From Limosilactobacillus reuteri (GTDB lineage: Bacteria > Bacillota > Bacilli > Lactobacillales > Lactobacillaceae), in the NCBI RefSeq assembly GCF_013694365.1, contig NZ_CP059275.1, positions 806,001 through 870,000 on the forward strand: 64,000 bases of DNA, written 5' to 3'. Positions 15,083 through 25,486 of this stretch are shown here, one piece after another; position 1 is the first letter of the stretch, and every line of letters begins with the position of its first letter. The notes beneath the pieces are model-generated. The model did no database searches, was not told the DNA's origin, and was given only the letters and a program-made list of their open reading frames with translations. The position numbers and the translations under genes were made by a program.

Positions 15083-17248
15083 ATGAATCGTGAACCACAA
15101 TCTAATTCAGATTTGAAAGAGCGAATCATGAAGTGGTTAAAAAAGACTTGGGCGTCGTTCCGAGTTTGGTTTAAGCACTATTGGCAGCTCTTTGTTGCGA
15201 TGCTGAAAAAGTTCTGGCATCGTTATCAATTAACGCGATGGATCATTGTTATTTTTCTAGGAATTTTCTTAATTACCAGTATCCATTTGACGTTTGTTGC
15301 TAAAACTGCAGATGTTAAAAATCTTAAGAACAGGTTGCAACGGCCAACAATGATTTATGACCGTAGCAATCAATCAGCCGGGAGCCTCTATGCTCAAAAG
15401 GGAACTTATGTGGAATTAAAAGATATTTCATCAAATGTTCCTAACGCGGTTCTTTCGACTGAAGACCGGAATTTCTATCATGAACACGGCTTTTCAGTCA
15501 AAGGGTTAGGCCGGGCTGGCGTCTTACTAGTGAAAAATAAACTTCTTCACCGTGACTATATCTCCGGTGGGGGTAGTACTTTAACGCAACAACTGGTTAA
15601 GAATGCCTTTTTGACTCAACAACAGACCTTCTCCCGAAAGGCTCGGGAAATTTTTATTGCGGTTGAGGTAGAAAACCAATACAGCAAAAATGAGATTTTA
15701 ACAATGTACCTCAATAATGCCTACTTTGGTCATGGGGTATGGGGAGTTCAAGATGCGGCAAAGCGTTACTTTAATGAAAACGCCAGTCAGCTAACAGTAC
15801 CCCAAGCAGCCACCCTGGCCGGAATGCTGACGTCGCCAGGGATGTACGACCCAGTAGAACATCCAACAGCAACGAAGCAACGACGGAATATGGTTCTTCA
15901 GTTGATGGTTGAAAATCATAAGCTGAGTCAAAGTGCGGCGGATCAATATAAGCAAACACCGTTGAATATTACCAACGGCTACGTGCCAAATGATAGTTAT
16001 AAGTACCCGTACTTCTTTGATGCGGTCATTGCCGAAGCAGAAAGCCGTTATCATATTTCGGAAAAAGATATCATGAATAATGGTTATCGGATTTATACGA
16101 CGCTGGACCAAGATCAGCAGCGGTCAATGCAGCAAACTTATGACGATGACGATAACTTCCCACAGAACTCGGCTGATGGCACAATGGTTCAATCAGCCTC
16201 GATTGCGATGAATCCGAAAAATGGGGGAATTACCGCGGTCGTTGGTGGGCGTGGAAAACATGTCTTCCGTGGATTTAACCGTTCTACGCAGATGCGGCGG
16301 CAGCCCGGGTCAACGATTAAGCCGATTGTTGTATATACACCAGCCCTAGAGCATGGATATTTCTATGATTCAACGCTTCAAGATAAGAAACAATCGTATG
16401 GAACTAATAATTACACGCCAAAGAACTATGATGATACCTATAGCGGGACGGTACCGATGTATAAGGCTCTTTATGAGAGTCTTAACGCTCCAGCAGTCTG
16501 GTTATTAAATAAGATCGGGGTCAATCGTGGTTATGATATGGCAAAGAAGTTTGGTTTGCCAGTTGAAAAGGGTGATAAGAACCTTGCCTTGGCCCTCGGT
16601 GGTATGACCCGCGGAGTATCACCGCAACAAATGGCTCGTGCCTATGCAGTCTTTGCCAATGATGGTTTGATGCCATCACCGCACTACATTACCAAGATTG
16701 AAGATGCCTCTGGAAAGGTGATCGCCAAAAATGATGGTAGCAAGAATAAGCGGATCATTTCTGGTAAGACAGCCAAAGAAATGACTAGTATGCTAATTGG
16801 CGTATTTGATCACGGAACTGGTGAAACGGCCAAACCAAGTGGCTATACGCTTGCCGGTAAAACGGGGACCACAAACTCAGGGGTAAAAGGCGATGATTCC
16901 AATGATCGTGATAAGTGGATCGTAGGTTATACGCCCGATGTAGTGGTTGCAACATGGGAAGGCTATGATGATACAAACCAAAGCCACACCCTAAACGATA
17001 TTTCTGAACGGAGCATTAACTACCTTTACAAGAATGAAATGAGTGCGATTTTGCCAAATACTGCTGGAACCAAATTCACGGTTGAAGATGCTCAAACACG
17101 GGCAAAAGAAAAGACAAAGGGTTCCTCTAAAGGATGGGGATCATTCCTCAAAGATGGGGGCGACTTTGTAAATAACTTCAACCAATCAGTAAATAACTTT
17201 GGTAATAAGGCAAGTCAATGGTGGAGCAATGTTCGATCGCTTTTCTAG
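15083..17248 (+). CDS. Class A penicillin-binding protein (PBP1a/2a type)
   Basis: A bifunctional peptidoglycan synthase of 721 residues. A basic cytoplasmic head is followed by one membrane anchor (about 53-73). The GT51 glycosyltransferase domain has the catalytic E127 in STEDRNFYHEHG and SGGGSTLTQQLVKN at 161-174. The transpeptidase domain has the active serine S410 and K413 in QPGSTIKP, and the KTGTT box near residue 595. It polymerises and cross-links wall at the outer face. The C-terminus is Gly/Asn/Ser-rich with no extra PASTA domain. Confidence 0.95.
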   Translation: MNREPQSNSDLKERIMKWLKKTWASFRVWFKHYWQLFVAMLKKFWHRYQLTRWIIVIFLGIFLITSIHLTFVAKTADVKNLKNRLQRPTMIYDRSNQSAGSLYAQKGTYVELKDISSNVPNAVLSTEDRNFYHEHGFSVKGLGRAGVLLVKNKLLHRDYISGGGSTLTQQLVKNAFLTQQQTFSRKAREIFIAVEVENQYSKNEILTMYLNNAYFGHGVWGVQDAAKRYFNENASQLTVPQAATLAGMLTSPGMYDPVEHPTATKQRRNMVLQLMVENHKLSQSAADQYKQTPLNITNGYVPNDSYKYPYFFDAVIAEAESRYHISEKDIMNNGYRIYTTLDQDQQRSMQQTYDDDDNFPQNSADGTMVQSASIAMNPKNGGITAVVGGRGKHVFRGFNRSTQMRRQPGSTIKPIVVYTPALEHGYFYDSTLQDKKQSYGTNNYTPKNYDDTYSGTVPMYKALYESLNAPAVWLLNKIGVNRGYDMAKKFGLPVEKGDKNLALALGGMTRGVSPQQMARAYAVFANDGLMPSPHYITKIEDASGKVIAKNDGSKNKRIISGKTAKEMTSMLIGVFDHGTGETAKPSGYTLAGKTGTTNSGVKGDDSNDRDKWIVGYTPDVVVATWEGYDDTNQSHTLNDISERSINYLYKNEMSAILPNTAGTKFTVEDAQTRAKEKTKGSSKGWGSFLKDGGDFVNNFNQSVNNFGNKASQWWSNVRSLF

Positions 17249-17620
17249 ATGGTTGTAAATATTTATGATACTGCAAATGAACTTAGTCGCCAATTGCGCG
17301 AAACTCAAGAATATCAAGGATTACAAAAGGCTTTTGAAGCATTAAAGGCTGACAGTGACACCTTTGACACTTTCAAGAAGTTCCAACAAGCTCAAGCAGA
17401 TGCTCAACACAAGCAAATGACTGGTCAACAACCAACTGATGATGAAATTAAAAACATCCAAAACCTTGCCAAGGAAGTAAGTGGCAAGAAGGTTGTTCAA
17501 GACTTGATGAACCAAGAACGGCAAGTTGATAGCATGCTTCAACAATTGAATAAGACAATTACAAGTCCAATTCAAGATCTTTACAGTGAAGTAATGCCAA
17601 AGATGCCAGGACAAGAATAA
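17249..17620 (+). CDS. YheA/YmcA-like (UPF0342) protein, 123 aa
   Basis: An all-helical, Gln- and Lys-rich protein of the UPF0342/YlbF superfamily, with the conserved TANELSRQLRETQEYQGLQ start and a coiled helical pair in the middle. YlbF and YmcA act with RNase Y in mRNA processing in Bacillus; the YheA branch has no firm role. It stands next to the YhaO/YhaN pair. Confidence 0.82.
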   Translation: MVVNIYDTANELSRQLRETQEYQGLQKAFEALKADSDTFDTFKKFQQAQADAQHKQMTGQQPTDDEIKNIQNLAKEVSGKKVVQDLMNQERQVDSMLQQLNKTITSPIQDLYSEVMPKMPGQE

Positions 17621-18805
17621 ATGAGATTTATTCATACAGCCGATTTACACCTTGATAGTCCTTTTTTAGGGTTGACTTCGATGCCCAAGCCGTTATGGGA
17701 ACGCGTCCACTCATCGACGTTTACTGCTTTTCAAAAGATTGTTGACGATGTGATTGCCTTAAAAGTTGATTTTGTTTTAATTAGCGGGGATATTTATGAC
17801 CGTGATCAGCAAAGCATTGCCGCTACCGATTTTTTCATCAAGCAATGCGAACGACTTAAGCAGGCACGCATCCCCGTTTATCTACTTTATGGTAATCATG
17901 ATTATCAAATTGTCCAAGACACGGGAGAACTGCCAGCAAACGTTCATGTTTTTGGCAATCGCGTAACGACTACCACCCTTACTTTGGCAAATCATGACAG
18001 TGTTGCTATCTCCGGCTTTAGTTATGATCAACGCTGGATTCAAGAAGATCAAGTGAAAAAATATCCACCAAAACGAAACGAAACCTGGCACATCGGGATG
18101 CTTCATGGAGCAGTTCGGCAAAGTCAAGATAACCACTATGCTCCGTTTACGACCGATGAATTAATCGATAAAAATTATGATTATTGGGCACTTGGTCATA
18201 TTCACAAGCACCAAATCTTGAATGAGAAGCCGCCAATTATTTACAGCGGTAATCCACAGGGACGGCATAAAAATGAAGCCGGACAGCACGGCTATTATTT
18301 GGTGGAAAGTCAGGGCAATAAACTTGTGCCGCAATTTAAACCAGTTGCGGAAATTGAATGGACAAGTCTAACCGTTAATGCTTTACCAACTAGTAGTCTT
18401 GCTGAAGTAGAGCGATCCCTGTCGCAAGCAATTGATGACAAACTAAAAAATGCACCATTCCAACTGGTAGAGCTTACGATTGCTAACATTGAACAACTTT
18501 CACCAACGATTCGGCACCTGCTTGCAAATGGGGATGTCCTTGAACACCTGCAGGACCAAAATGCAGATAATGGTAAATGGTGGATCTATGACCTCTTGCT
18601 CCACCAGCAAAATTTGTTGCCATCAATGACTGATCTAGATGAACAGTATTGGCAACAAGCCGCCCAAGAAGTATTTACCCCTGCTAATATTACAGAATTA
18701 ACAAAAAGTTTAGCACGGGATGCTGATTTAGCCGCTAAGTTGACAAACCTTGATCTTCAGCAACTGAAGCAAGCGACGACTCAATTATTGCGGCGGGAGG
18801 ATTAA
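17621..18805 (+). CDS. DNA repair exonuclease of the SbcD/YhaO family
   Basis: A calcineurin-type metallophosphoesterase of 394 residues with the five-block metal site: HTADLHLD (residues 4-11), SGDIYDR, YGNHDYQ and LGHIHKH. The C-terminal half is a helical, Leu-rich cap. By family it is a manganese-dependent nuclease partnered by the SMC-like ATPase encoded next. The end of the gene contains the ribosome-binding site of that partner, showing the two are truly adjacent in the chromosome and form an operon. Confidence 0.88.
   Translation: MRFIHTADLHLDSPFLGLTSMPKPLWERVHSSTFTAFQKIVDDVIALKVDFVLISGDIYDRDQQSIAATDFFIKQCERLKQARIPVYLLYGNHDYQIVQDTGELPANVHVFGNRVTTTTLTLANHDSVAISGFSYDQRWIQEDQVKKYPPKRNETWHIGMLHGAVRQSQDNHYAPFTTDELIDKNYDYWALGHIHKHQILNEKPPIIYSGNPQGRHKNEAGQHGYYLVESQGNKLVPQFKPVAEIEWTSLTVNALPTSSLAEVERSLSQAIDDKLKNAPFQLVELTIANIEQLSPTIRHLLANGDVLEHLQDQNADNGKWWIYDLLLHQQNLLPSMTDLDEQYWQQAAQEVFTPANITELTKSLARDADLAAKLTNLDLQQLKQATTQLLRRED
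18795..18800 (+). promoter_or_regulatory. Ribosome-binding site of yhaN-like gene inside yhaO-like gene
   Basis: GGGAGG at the end of the exonuclease gene, 5 bases before the ATG of the ATPase. It is one of the few SD sequences preserved in this window. Confidence 0.65.
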
Positions 18806-21298
18806 ATGAAAATAAAGAAAGTTCATATCGATGGCTTTGGCAAATGGCATGATCAAGATTTTGACTTTACAGCTAACCCCCAAATAATTTATGGCCCTAA
18901 TGAAGCCGGAAAGACAACTCTAATGGCCTTTCTTGTTAGTGTTTTATTTGGCTTTGCGGATGGGCGGGGAAAGAATCGGTTTGCTCAGTATATTCCGAAA
19001 ACTACTTCTAGTTATGGTGGAAGTTTATTAGTTGAGATCAACGGCCATGATTACGTGATTAAACGGCAACGCGGTCGGAATGGCGGTAAGGTTAGTGTGA
19101 CTGATTCACAAGGACGTCAAGGTGGTGAGCAAGAATTAAAGCAACTGCTTGGCTCAATGGATCGGTCGCTCTATCAAGCCCTTTTTAGTTTTGGTCAACG
19201 AGACTTAACAGCTGTGGACGAGCTTAATCGGGATGAATGGCAACAACATCTGCAGCAACTAGGGGCTGTTGGCAGTGCACAGTGGGACCAGTTAATTGAT
19301 CAGTACCAGAAACAAGCTGACCATCTCTATAAACCGCGCGGACGGAAATGGCCGCTCAATCAAGATCTTCATCAATATGCAAATTTGACAGATAAAATTA
19401 ACCAAGCGCGTGGTAAATTTCACCGTTATCAGGACCTGCAGGCAGATTTGAAGACAAACAAAGAAAAATTGCGGCAAGCACAGGCAGAATTGCAAAAACA
19501 ACAGCCACTTTTGCAAAAATTAGCACATTTACAGCAGTTGTGGCCGGTTTACCATGAATGGCAACATAGCCACCAAACTCGACCAATTGCTGACTATTTA
19601 ACTGATCAGCAAGTTACGACGGCTCAAGAACTACAAGTTAGGGAAAAGGAACTTCGCCGCCAACAACAGGTTTATCAACAGCGCTTGGCAAGGATCGATC
19701 ATCAGTCTCCACAAGCAACTAAGCATTCGCCACAAAGCATCCCGGAACTTCAACGCCTCAAGGAGCAAGCGGTTGAGTTACAAGCGGAGGAGGCTTTACA
19801 GCACCGTCAACAAACGCAAGCTAATCAGTGGCAGCAGGAATTAACTGCAATTAAAACACGCTACCACCAGCCCTTGCCGGTGCCCTTAACTCCTCAAGAA
19901 AAAGCAGAACTTGCCCGCCTTCTTAATGTCCAACCGCTTTCTCGGGCAAATACGAACCAGTCAAATGGCGATCCTTCTCGCGCCGCAATGATCGGAATCA
20001 TCGGCGGCTTTGTCCTTTTTATCATTGGATTATTAGCGAATGCCACTTTTATTACCGCTATCGGAGCAATTGCGGCCTTTGCGACAGTTATGTATCTTTA
20101 TTATCAACGCCAAGGAAGTCATTCTGCTCCAGTAACGACAGATTCCCAAGCAATCATGGCGTTTGGCCAAAAACATGGCTTACAGGATTTTCCGCCTGAT
20201 CAATGGCTATTAATCCAGGGAGATTTACAACGAAATGCCGAATTAGCTGCCCAGCTCCAAACTGCCAAACAAGATCAGCAAAGATATGACCACCAACTTG
20301 CTATCTTTAACCAACAATTGCCACCAGCTTTGCAAAGTCTAACTTTGGCGGCTGTTAGGACTAAATTGGATGATTTGCTGGAACAAGGGCAACAAGCGCG
20401 CCAGGATATCCAAGCGAATACCCGGGAAAAAGCAACGATTGCTAACAATTTAGCCCAGCTCAATCAAGACTACAGTAAAATTCATCAGCAAAAACTGGCG
20501 ATTTATCAGCAAGCAGGGGTGCACGATGATAACCAGTTTACCCAGTACTTAGCAAATCGTTCTGCAGCACAATCACAAGCCTTGGCATCAGATGCCTATG
20601 GACAACAATTGACCGCAGAAGACCGCCAAGCCCTTGCTGCATACGCAAATAGAGATGAGCTAATGACGGCTTTAGCGAAGACTCGGTACCAGCTTGATCA
20701 GCTCAACCTAACAATCTCTCATACCCACGAAGAGATTCAAAAAGATAAAGTCGAAATTGATAGTTTAGTTAAAGATGGAACCCTCAGCAATCTGGAACAA
20801 GAACGGGCTAACCTAGCCGCTAAGATTTGGCATGAAGTACAGGAATGGTTAAGGTACCAATTGACAATTCAGTGGATTAATAAGGCCCTGATAGGAGCTT
20901 CAGCTGATCGTTACCCTGCAATCATTCGCCAGGCAGAACAATATTTTGCCTTGTTAACCGCTCATCGCTATTCCCGGATCCGTTTAACGGCCGATGGAGT
21001 CAAAGTGGTACGAAGGGATCAAGAAGTCTTTTTAGTGGAAGAATTGTCGCAGGGAACGGCTGAACAATTGTATATTGCGCTCCGGCTTGGCTTTGTCACC
21101 GTGATGAGTGATCAAGCTAACTTCCCAGTAATTATTGATGATGGGTTTGTTAATTTTGATAACGTTCGACGGCAACGAATGCTGGCCTTGCTAGAAAAAA
21201 TTGCTGAGAAGAATCAGGTTATCTATTTTACTGCTGATGATCGGATTAAGGACCTTGACGTTAAAATTCTTGACCTGCAAGCATTAAACCGTGAATAA
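18806..21298 (+). CDS. SMC-like ATPase of the YhaN/SbcC family
   Basis: An 830-residue ATPase with Walker A GPNEAGKT at residues 30-37 and Walker B-like FPVIIDDGFVNFD near the end; long coiled coils rich in Gln and Leu fill most of the middle. Between the coils, near residues 390-435, lie two hydrophobic segments (IGIIGGFVLFIIGLLAN and ITAIGAIAAFATVMYLYY) that look like a membrane hairpin, so the complex may be membrane-attached. It is shorter than SbcC proper. Expected to drive the partner nuclease in DNA end processing. Confidence 0.87.
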   Translation: MKIKKVHIDGFGKWHDQDFDFTANPQIIYGPNEAGKTTLMAFLVSVLFGFADGRGKNRFAQYIPKTTSSYGGSLLVEINGHDYVIKRQRGRNGGKVSVTDSQGRQGGEQELKQLLGSMDRSLYQALFSFGQRDLTAVDELNRDEWQQHLQQLGAVGSAQWDQLIDQYQKQADHLYKPRGRKWPLNQDLHQYANLTDKINQARGKFHRYQDLQADLKTNKEKLRQAQAELQKQQPLLQKLAHLQQLWPVYHEWQHSHQTRPIADYLTDQQVTTAQELQVREKELRRQQQVYQQRLARIDHQSPQATKHSPQSIPELQRLKEQAVELQAEEALQHRQQTQANQWQQELTAIKTRYHQPLPVPLTPQEKAELARLLNVQPLSRANTNQSNGDPSRAAMIGIIGGFVLFIIGLLANATFITAIGAIAAFATVMYLYYQRQGSHSAPVTTDSQAIMAFGQKHGLQDFPPDQWLLIQGDLQRNAELAAQLQTAKQDQQRYDHQLAIFNQQLPPALQSLTLAAVRTKLDDLLEQGQQARQDIQANTREKATIANNLAQLNQDYSKIHQQKLAIYQQAGVHDDNQFTQYLANRSAAQSQALASDAYGQQLTAEDRQALAAYANRDELMTALAKTRYQLDQLNLTISHTHEEIQKDKVEIDSLVKDGTLSNLEQERANLAAKIWHEVQEWLRYQLTIQWINKALIGASADRYPAIIRQAEQYFALLTAHRYSRIRLTADGVKVVRRDQEVFLVEELSQGTAEQLYIALRLGFVTVMSDQANFPVIIDDGFVNFDNVRRQRMLALLEKIAEKNQVIYFTADDRIKDLDVKILDLQALNRE

Positions 21299-22237
21299 AT
21301 GAAATCCAAAAAGTTAATTGCTATCATTGCGGGGGCCGCATTGATGATGCCGCTTGCTGCCTGTGGAAATAAAGCAGTCGCTACTACTAGCGGCGGTAAA
21401 ATCACTGAGAGCGAATACTACAGCAGCATGAAGCAAACCAGTGCTGGTAAGCAAGTGCTTCAACAAATGATCTTAGATAAGGTTTTGGAGAAGCAATACG
21501 GTAAAGAAGTCAGTGATAAGCAAGTTAACGCGCAATATAATACCTACAAGAACGAGTACGGTTCAGACTTTAATGCTTATCTTCAAAGTCAAAACTTAAC
21601 TGAAAAGTCATTGAAGCAACAAATTCGGTCAAACTTACTCTTGACTGCAGCTGCTCGTCATTACTCCCACATTACTAACAAGCAAATCAATAAGCAATGG
21701 ACCAAGTACCAACCTAAAGTTCAAACTGCGACGATCCTTGTTGGTAGTAAGTCTGATGCTGAAGATATCATTAACCAATTAAATGACTCCAGCAACAAGT
21801 ACAAGACTTTCAAGAAGCTTGCTAAGTCCAAGTCAACTGATAGTCAAACCAAGAACAACGGTGGTAAGCTTCCAGCCTTTGATAATACTGATAACCAACT
21901 TGACTCAGCTTACAAGAAGGCTGCCTTTAAGTTGAAGACGGGTGAATATACTACGACCCCAGTTAAGACTGATGACGGCTACCAAGTAATTTACATGATC
22001 GAACACCCAGCTAAGGGTAAGAAGAGTCAACACATCAATGACTTGAAGAACCAAATCGTTCAAGAAAACATGAACAACCAAAACTTCATGCGGAAGGTTG
22101 TTTCAAACGTCTTGAAGAAGGGTAACGTTTCAATCAAGGAAAACGATGTTAAGAATATCCTTGATGACTACCTTAACTCAAGCGCCACTACAAGCAGCTC
22201 CAGCAATAACAGCAGCAGTACTAGCTCAAATAAGTAA
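21299..22237 (+). CDS. prsA: Foldase lipoprotein PrsA
   Basis: A 312-residue extracytoplasmic lipoprotein. The signal peptide ends in a lipobox LAAC with the lipid-modified cysteine at residue 22. A parvulin-type peptidyl-prolyl isomerase domain lies at about 140-235 ([16 protein letters not shown] to [10 protein letters not shown]), flanked by helical foldase parts. The C-terminus is a serine/asparagine-rich tail. It assists folding of secreted proteins after translocation. The neighbouring HIT and small coiled-coil genes suggest the usual hit-prsA neighbourhood, natively perhaps on the opposite strand. Confidence 0.93.
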   Translation: MKSKKLIAIIAGAALMMPLAACGNKAVATTSGGKITESEYYSSMKQTSAGKQVLQQMILDKVLEKQYGKEVSDKQVNAQYNTYKNEYGSDFNAYLQSQNLTEKSLKQQIRSNLLLTAAARHYSHITNKQINKQWTKYQPKVQTATILVGSKSDAEDIINQLNDSSNKYKTFKKLAKSKSTDSQTKNNGGKLPAFDNTDNQLDSAYKKAAFKLKTGEYTTTPVKTDDGYQVIYMIEHPAKGKKSQHINDLKNQIVQENMNNQNFMRKVVSNVLKKGNVSIKENDVKNILDDYLNSSATTSSSSNNSSSTSSNK

Positions 22238-22468
22238 ATGCAACGGCTAAAAGAAATTCAAGAGGAATTCAAACGGCTCAGCAGCGAAGTTTCACAGTTG
22301 AAGAACAGCATCGATGAACTACAAGCTGCCATCCCTGGTGTGCAAAAATTTATTAACGATGTTGAACGTGATGTTAAGAAGTGGAAATTCAAGACTGAAC
22401 CCCGGCTGAACCGCATTCAGATTATTCTGGATGTGCTCAAGATTGATCAAAAGGAACAGCAGAAGTAA
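22238..22468 (+). CDS. Small coiled-coil protein, 76 aa
   Basis: A highly charged, heptad-rich protein (LKEIQEEFKRLSSEVSQLKNSIDELQ) without a signal or membrane helix. In related genomes a short protein of this kind sits between hit and prsA; I assign no function. The frame is fully open and codon use matches neighbours. Confidence 0.65.
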   Translation: MQRLKEIQEEFKRLSSEVSQLKNSIDELQAAIPGVQKFINDVERDVKKWKFKTEPRLNRIQIILDVLKIDQKEQQK

Positions 22469-22903
22469 ATGGACAATAATTGTATTTTCTGCAAAATCAT
22501 TAACGGTGAGATTCCTAGCTACACAGTCTACGAAGATGACGTTGTAAAGGCCTTTCTTGATATTTCGCAAGGAACTCCTGGTCACACCCTCGTCATTCCT
22601 AAGAAGCACGTTCCCGATTTATTTGTCTACGATGCTGATCTCGCTGCCCAAGTATTTTCCCGTATCCCCAAGATTGCACGGGCAGTCAAGGCTTCTAACC
22701 CAGCTATCAAGGGAATGAACGTGGTTAACAATAACGGTGAAGTCGCTTATCAATCTGTCTTCCATTCCCACTTCCACTTGGTTCCACGGTACACTAGCGA
22801 TGATGATTTTAAGATGATTTTTAAGGACAATTCTGGTAACTACAACGATGAAAAGTACAAAGAAATCCAACAATCAATCATCGATCAAATGAAAGAAGAC
22901 TAG
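22469..22903 (+). CDS. hit: HIT-family protein
   Basis: A 144-residue histidine-triad nucleotide hydrolase. The active site HSHFHLVPR is near residue 98, preceded by NNGEVAYQSVFH. The N-terminal CIFCKI supplies the cysteines of a structural zinc site. Such enzymes cleave nucleoside phosphoramidates and aminoacyl-adenylates. Standing beside ecsA as in many Bacillota, it is natively divergent from ecsAB in those genomes. Confidence 0.93.
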   Translation: MDNNCIFCKIINGEIPSYTVYEDDVVKAFLDISQGTPGHTLVIPKKHVPDLFVYDADLAAQVFSRIPKIARAVKASNPAIKGMNVVNNNGEVAYQSVFHSHFHLVPRYTSDDDFKMIFKDNSGNYNDEKYKEIQQSIIDQMKED

Positions 22904-23641
22904 ATGGCTTTAGAGATAAATAAACTTGTTGGTGGATATTCCCAGATTCCTGTGTTGAAGGATGTCAGCTTTGATGTCCAACCAGGTGAATTAGTTGGTT
23001 TGATTGGACTAAATGGTGCCGGAAAGTCAACAACGCTAAACCACGTTATTGGCTTGCTGCGACCATTTTCAGGATCGATTAAAATTAATGGTCTTACTAT
23101 TCAGGCTAACCCGGAAGAATATAAAAAGGAGATCGCCTATGTTCCCGAAACGCCAATTCTTTATGATGAATTGACCCTCCGTGAGCATATTGATTTAACG
23201 ATTATGGCGTACGAGTTGGACCACGATGAAGCATGGCAACGGGCGACAAAACTATTAAAACTTTTTCGGCTGGATAATAAGCTCGATTGGTTCCCCGCTA
23301 ACTTCTCTAAGGGGATGAAGCAAAAGGTAATGATCTGCTGTGCCTTTATGACGAAGGCTAAGCTGCTGATTATCGATGAACCATTCTATGGGTTGGACCC
23401 TTTGGCAGTTCATGACTTGCTAGACCTGATTGAGCAAAAGAAGAAGGAGGGCGTTGCGGTTTTGATGTCGACCCACGTCCTTGATACGGCGCAACGGTAT
23501 TGTGACCGCTTTGTCCTATTGGCAGATGGAAAAGTCCGGGCACATGGAACCCTCGATGAATTGCGAGCTGCTGGGAATCATGCCGGCGAATCCTTAGATG
23601 AGATTTACTTGCATCTTGCAAAGGGTGATCGTAATGAATAA
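22904..23641 (+). CDS. ecsA: ABC transporter ATPase EcsA
   Basis: A 245-residue ATP-binding subunit with Walker A GLNGAGKST near residue 37, the atypical signature NFSKGMKQK instead of LSGGQ, and Walker B LLIIDEPFYGLDP. The EcsAB exporter affects protein secretion, processing and stress resistance in Bacillota. Its last 8 bases duplicate the start of ecsB, so the two genes overlap and are co-translated. Confidence 0.92.
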   Translation: MALEINKLVGGYSQIPVLKDVSFDVQPGELVGLIGLNGAGKSTTLNHVIGLLRPFSGSIKINGLTIQANPEEYKKEIAYVPETPILYDELTLREHIDLTIMAYELDHDEAWQRATKLLKLFRLDNKLDWFPANFSKGMKQKVMICCAFMTKAKLLIIDEPFYGLDPLAVHDLLDLIEQKKKEGVAVLMSTHVLDTAQRYCDRFVLLADGKVRAHGTLDELRAAGNHAGESLDEIYLHLAKGDRNE

Positions 23642-23649
23642 ATGAATAA
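23634..23649 (+). repeat. Duplicated ecsA/ecsB overlap, 8 bases twice
   Basis: ATGAATAA at 23634-23641 ends ecsA and recurs at 23642-23649 as the start of ecsB. Confidence 0.82.
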
Positions 23650-24844
23650 GTTATTTAGCAAGCGTCGCAGTCAACACTTTATGCTCCTACTGCGTTACTG
23701 GCGGTTAGTCTTCAATGACCACTTTGTTATCGCCTTATTTTTCCTGTTCGGAGCCTTGGCGTATGGCTACTCCCAATGGCTGCCAACCTTGGGACCGCAT
23801 GAATGGTGGACCCGGTTGATCTTGATCGGCTGGTTTACGGTCATCGCCCAAATCGGTCGTCTTGCTACCCTAATCAAAAAGCCGGACCCAGTCTTTCTCT
23901 TGCCACAAGTTGAAGGAATCCATCGTTACCTTAATCAGGCGACCTGGTATAGTCTGATCTTAGCGGAAATAATGACGGTGGCTGGTGCCTTTATCGCCTT
24001 GCCGTTCGCGTTGACAACGGAAAAACTCAACAGTGCCGAGATTGTGACCATTTTTTTAGTCGCCATTGTTAATAAGGCCGATTGGATGCACGTAGCTCGT
24101 AAATCATTGAGTTTGCGCTGGGGTGATCAACAGTGGCGAACCCGGCTAGAATACTGGGTAAACCCGCTGCTCGCTTCAATCGCAATGTGGCTGGTTAATC
24201 CCTACGTCGGTCTTGTAGTAGCGGTGCTTTTGTACTTAGCAGTAATTGTTTACTATCGTGATCTCGCTGTTAATTGGCGGATTGCCGTTAAAGCAGAACA
24301 GGATCGGATGTACAGTGTCTACCGTTTCTTTAACCTCTTTACTGATGTGCCAAGTGTTCAAGGAAATACCAAACGGCGGAAGTGGGCAGATGGCCTGATC
24401 CGCTGGCTGAGCAAGGATGGTCAACCCTGGTCTTACTTATACGCCCGCGCATTTGTCCGGAGTACCGAAGTGAGCGGGATTGTCAGTCGGTTGACCCTGC
24501 TAGGAATGGTGATTGTCTTCTTATTGCCAGCAGGTTGGCTGAGTACTCTGGTGGTCGTACTCTTTATTTACTTGATTGCGACCCAACTGATGCCACTCTA
24601 TGACCAGTATGAATCAAATGTCTTTACTCACATCTATCCAATCCCTGCTAGTCAGCAACAGGCGGACTTTAAGCAGCTGTTGGCCAAGGTAACGGCGCTT
24701 GAGGCACTATTGATCGCCCTTGCTAGTATCGGTTGGCAGTTGAATGTCGGCCAGATGGTAATTAATCTTATTATTGCGGCAGTGGAAGTGGTCTTATTAA
24801 GCCGTTTCTACTTCAATGTCAGAGTCAAAAAACTAATGAAATGA
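23642..24844 (+). CDS. ecsB: ABC transporter membrane subunit EcsB
   Basis: A 400-residue polytopic membrane protein with roughly eight to ten hydrophobic segments and large basic loops (for example TKRRKWADGLIRW). It pairs with the EcsA ATPase. The codon use and GC content are visibly higher than in flanking genes, but the gene is intact. EcsB loss in other Bacillota disturbs secretion and regulated proteolysis. Confidence 0.9.
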   Translation: MNKLFSKRRSQHFMLLLRYWRLVFNDHFVIALFFLFGALAYGYSQWLPTLGPHEWWTRLILIGWFTVIAQIGRLATLIKKPDPVFLLPQVEGIHRYLNQATWYSLILAEIMTVAGAFIALPFALTTEKLNSAEIVTIFLVAIVNKADWMHVARKSLSLRWGDQQWRTRLEYWVNPLLASIAMWLVNPYVGLVVAVLLYLAVIVYYRDLAVNWRIAVKAEQDRMYSVYRFFNLFTDVPSVQGNTKRRKWADGLIRWLSKDGQPWSYLYARAFVRSTEVSGIVSRLTLLGMVIVFLLPAGWLSTLVVVLFIYLIATQLMPLYDQYESNVFTHIYPIPASQQQADFKQLLAKVTALEALLIALASIGWQLNVGQMVINLIIAAVEVVLLSRFYFNVRVKKLMK

Positions 24845-25486
24845 ATGCGTGTGAAACATAAAAAGTGGGCTGATCCATTAATTGCTGCCCATCCAGAACT
24901 AATGATTGATAATGCCACTCAATTTAAGGGTAAGTGGCAATCACGGTTTGCAAAAGAACAACCCCTCCACTTAGAAGTTGGGATGGGGAAAGGTCAATTT
25001 ATCATTGGCATGGCGAAGGCTCATCCAGAAATCAACTTTATCGGATTAGAGATTCAGCGGACTGTTGCGGCAATTGCCCTCAAAAAAGCACTTGAGGAAG
25101 ACTTGCCAAACTTGCAATTGATTTGTGGGGATGGAGAAGACTTGCAAGAATACTTTGAAGATGGGGAAGTTGCGAAGATGTACCTTAACTTCTCTGATCC
25201 ATGGCCGAAGAAACGCCATGCTAAGCGGCGTCTGACCTACAAGACCTTCTTAGCAACCTATCAGCAGATCCTCCAAGATCAAGGGGTAATTGAACTGAAG
25301 ACTGATAACATGGGTCTCTTTGAATTCTCCTTGGAAAGCATGAATAACTATGGGATGATCTTTGATGGCGTCTGGTTAGACCTGCACCACAGCGAAGAAA
25401 ATGAACATAATGTTGAGACGGAATATGAACAAAAATTTGCGGCGAAAGGCCAACCAATCTATAAGCTAATTGCTAATTTTAAGTAA
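24845..25486 (+). CDS. trmB: tRNA (guanine-N7)-methyltransferase
   Basis: A 213-residue SAM-dependent enzyme that methylates G46 in the variable loop of tRNAs. It shows the SAM site [10 protein letters not shown] (residues 43-52) and the family motif [14 protein letters not shown]. Length is normal. It follows ecsB as in many lactobacilli. Confidence 0.95.
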   Translation: MRVKHKKWADPLIAAHPELMIDNATQFKGKWQSRFAKEQPLHLEVGMGKGQFIIGMAKAHPEINFIGLEIQRTVAAIALKKALEEDLPNLQLICGDGEDLQEYFEDGEVAKMYLNFSDPWPKKRHAKRRLTYKTFLATYQQILQDQGVIELKTDNMGLFEFSLESMNNYGMIFDGVWLDLHHSEENEHNVETEYEQKFAAKGQPIYKLIANFK

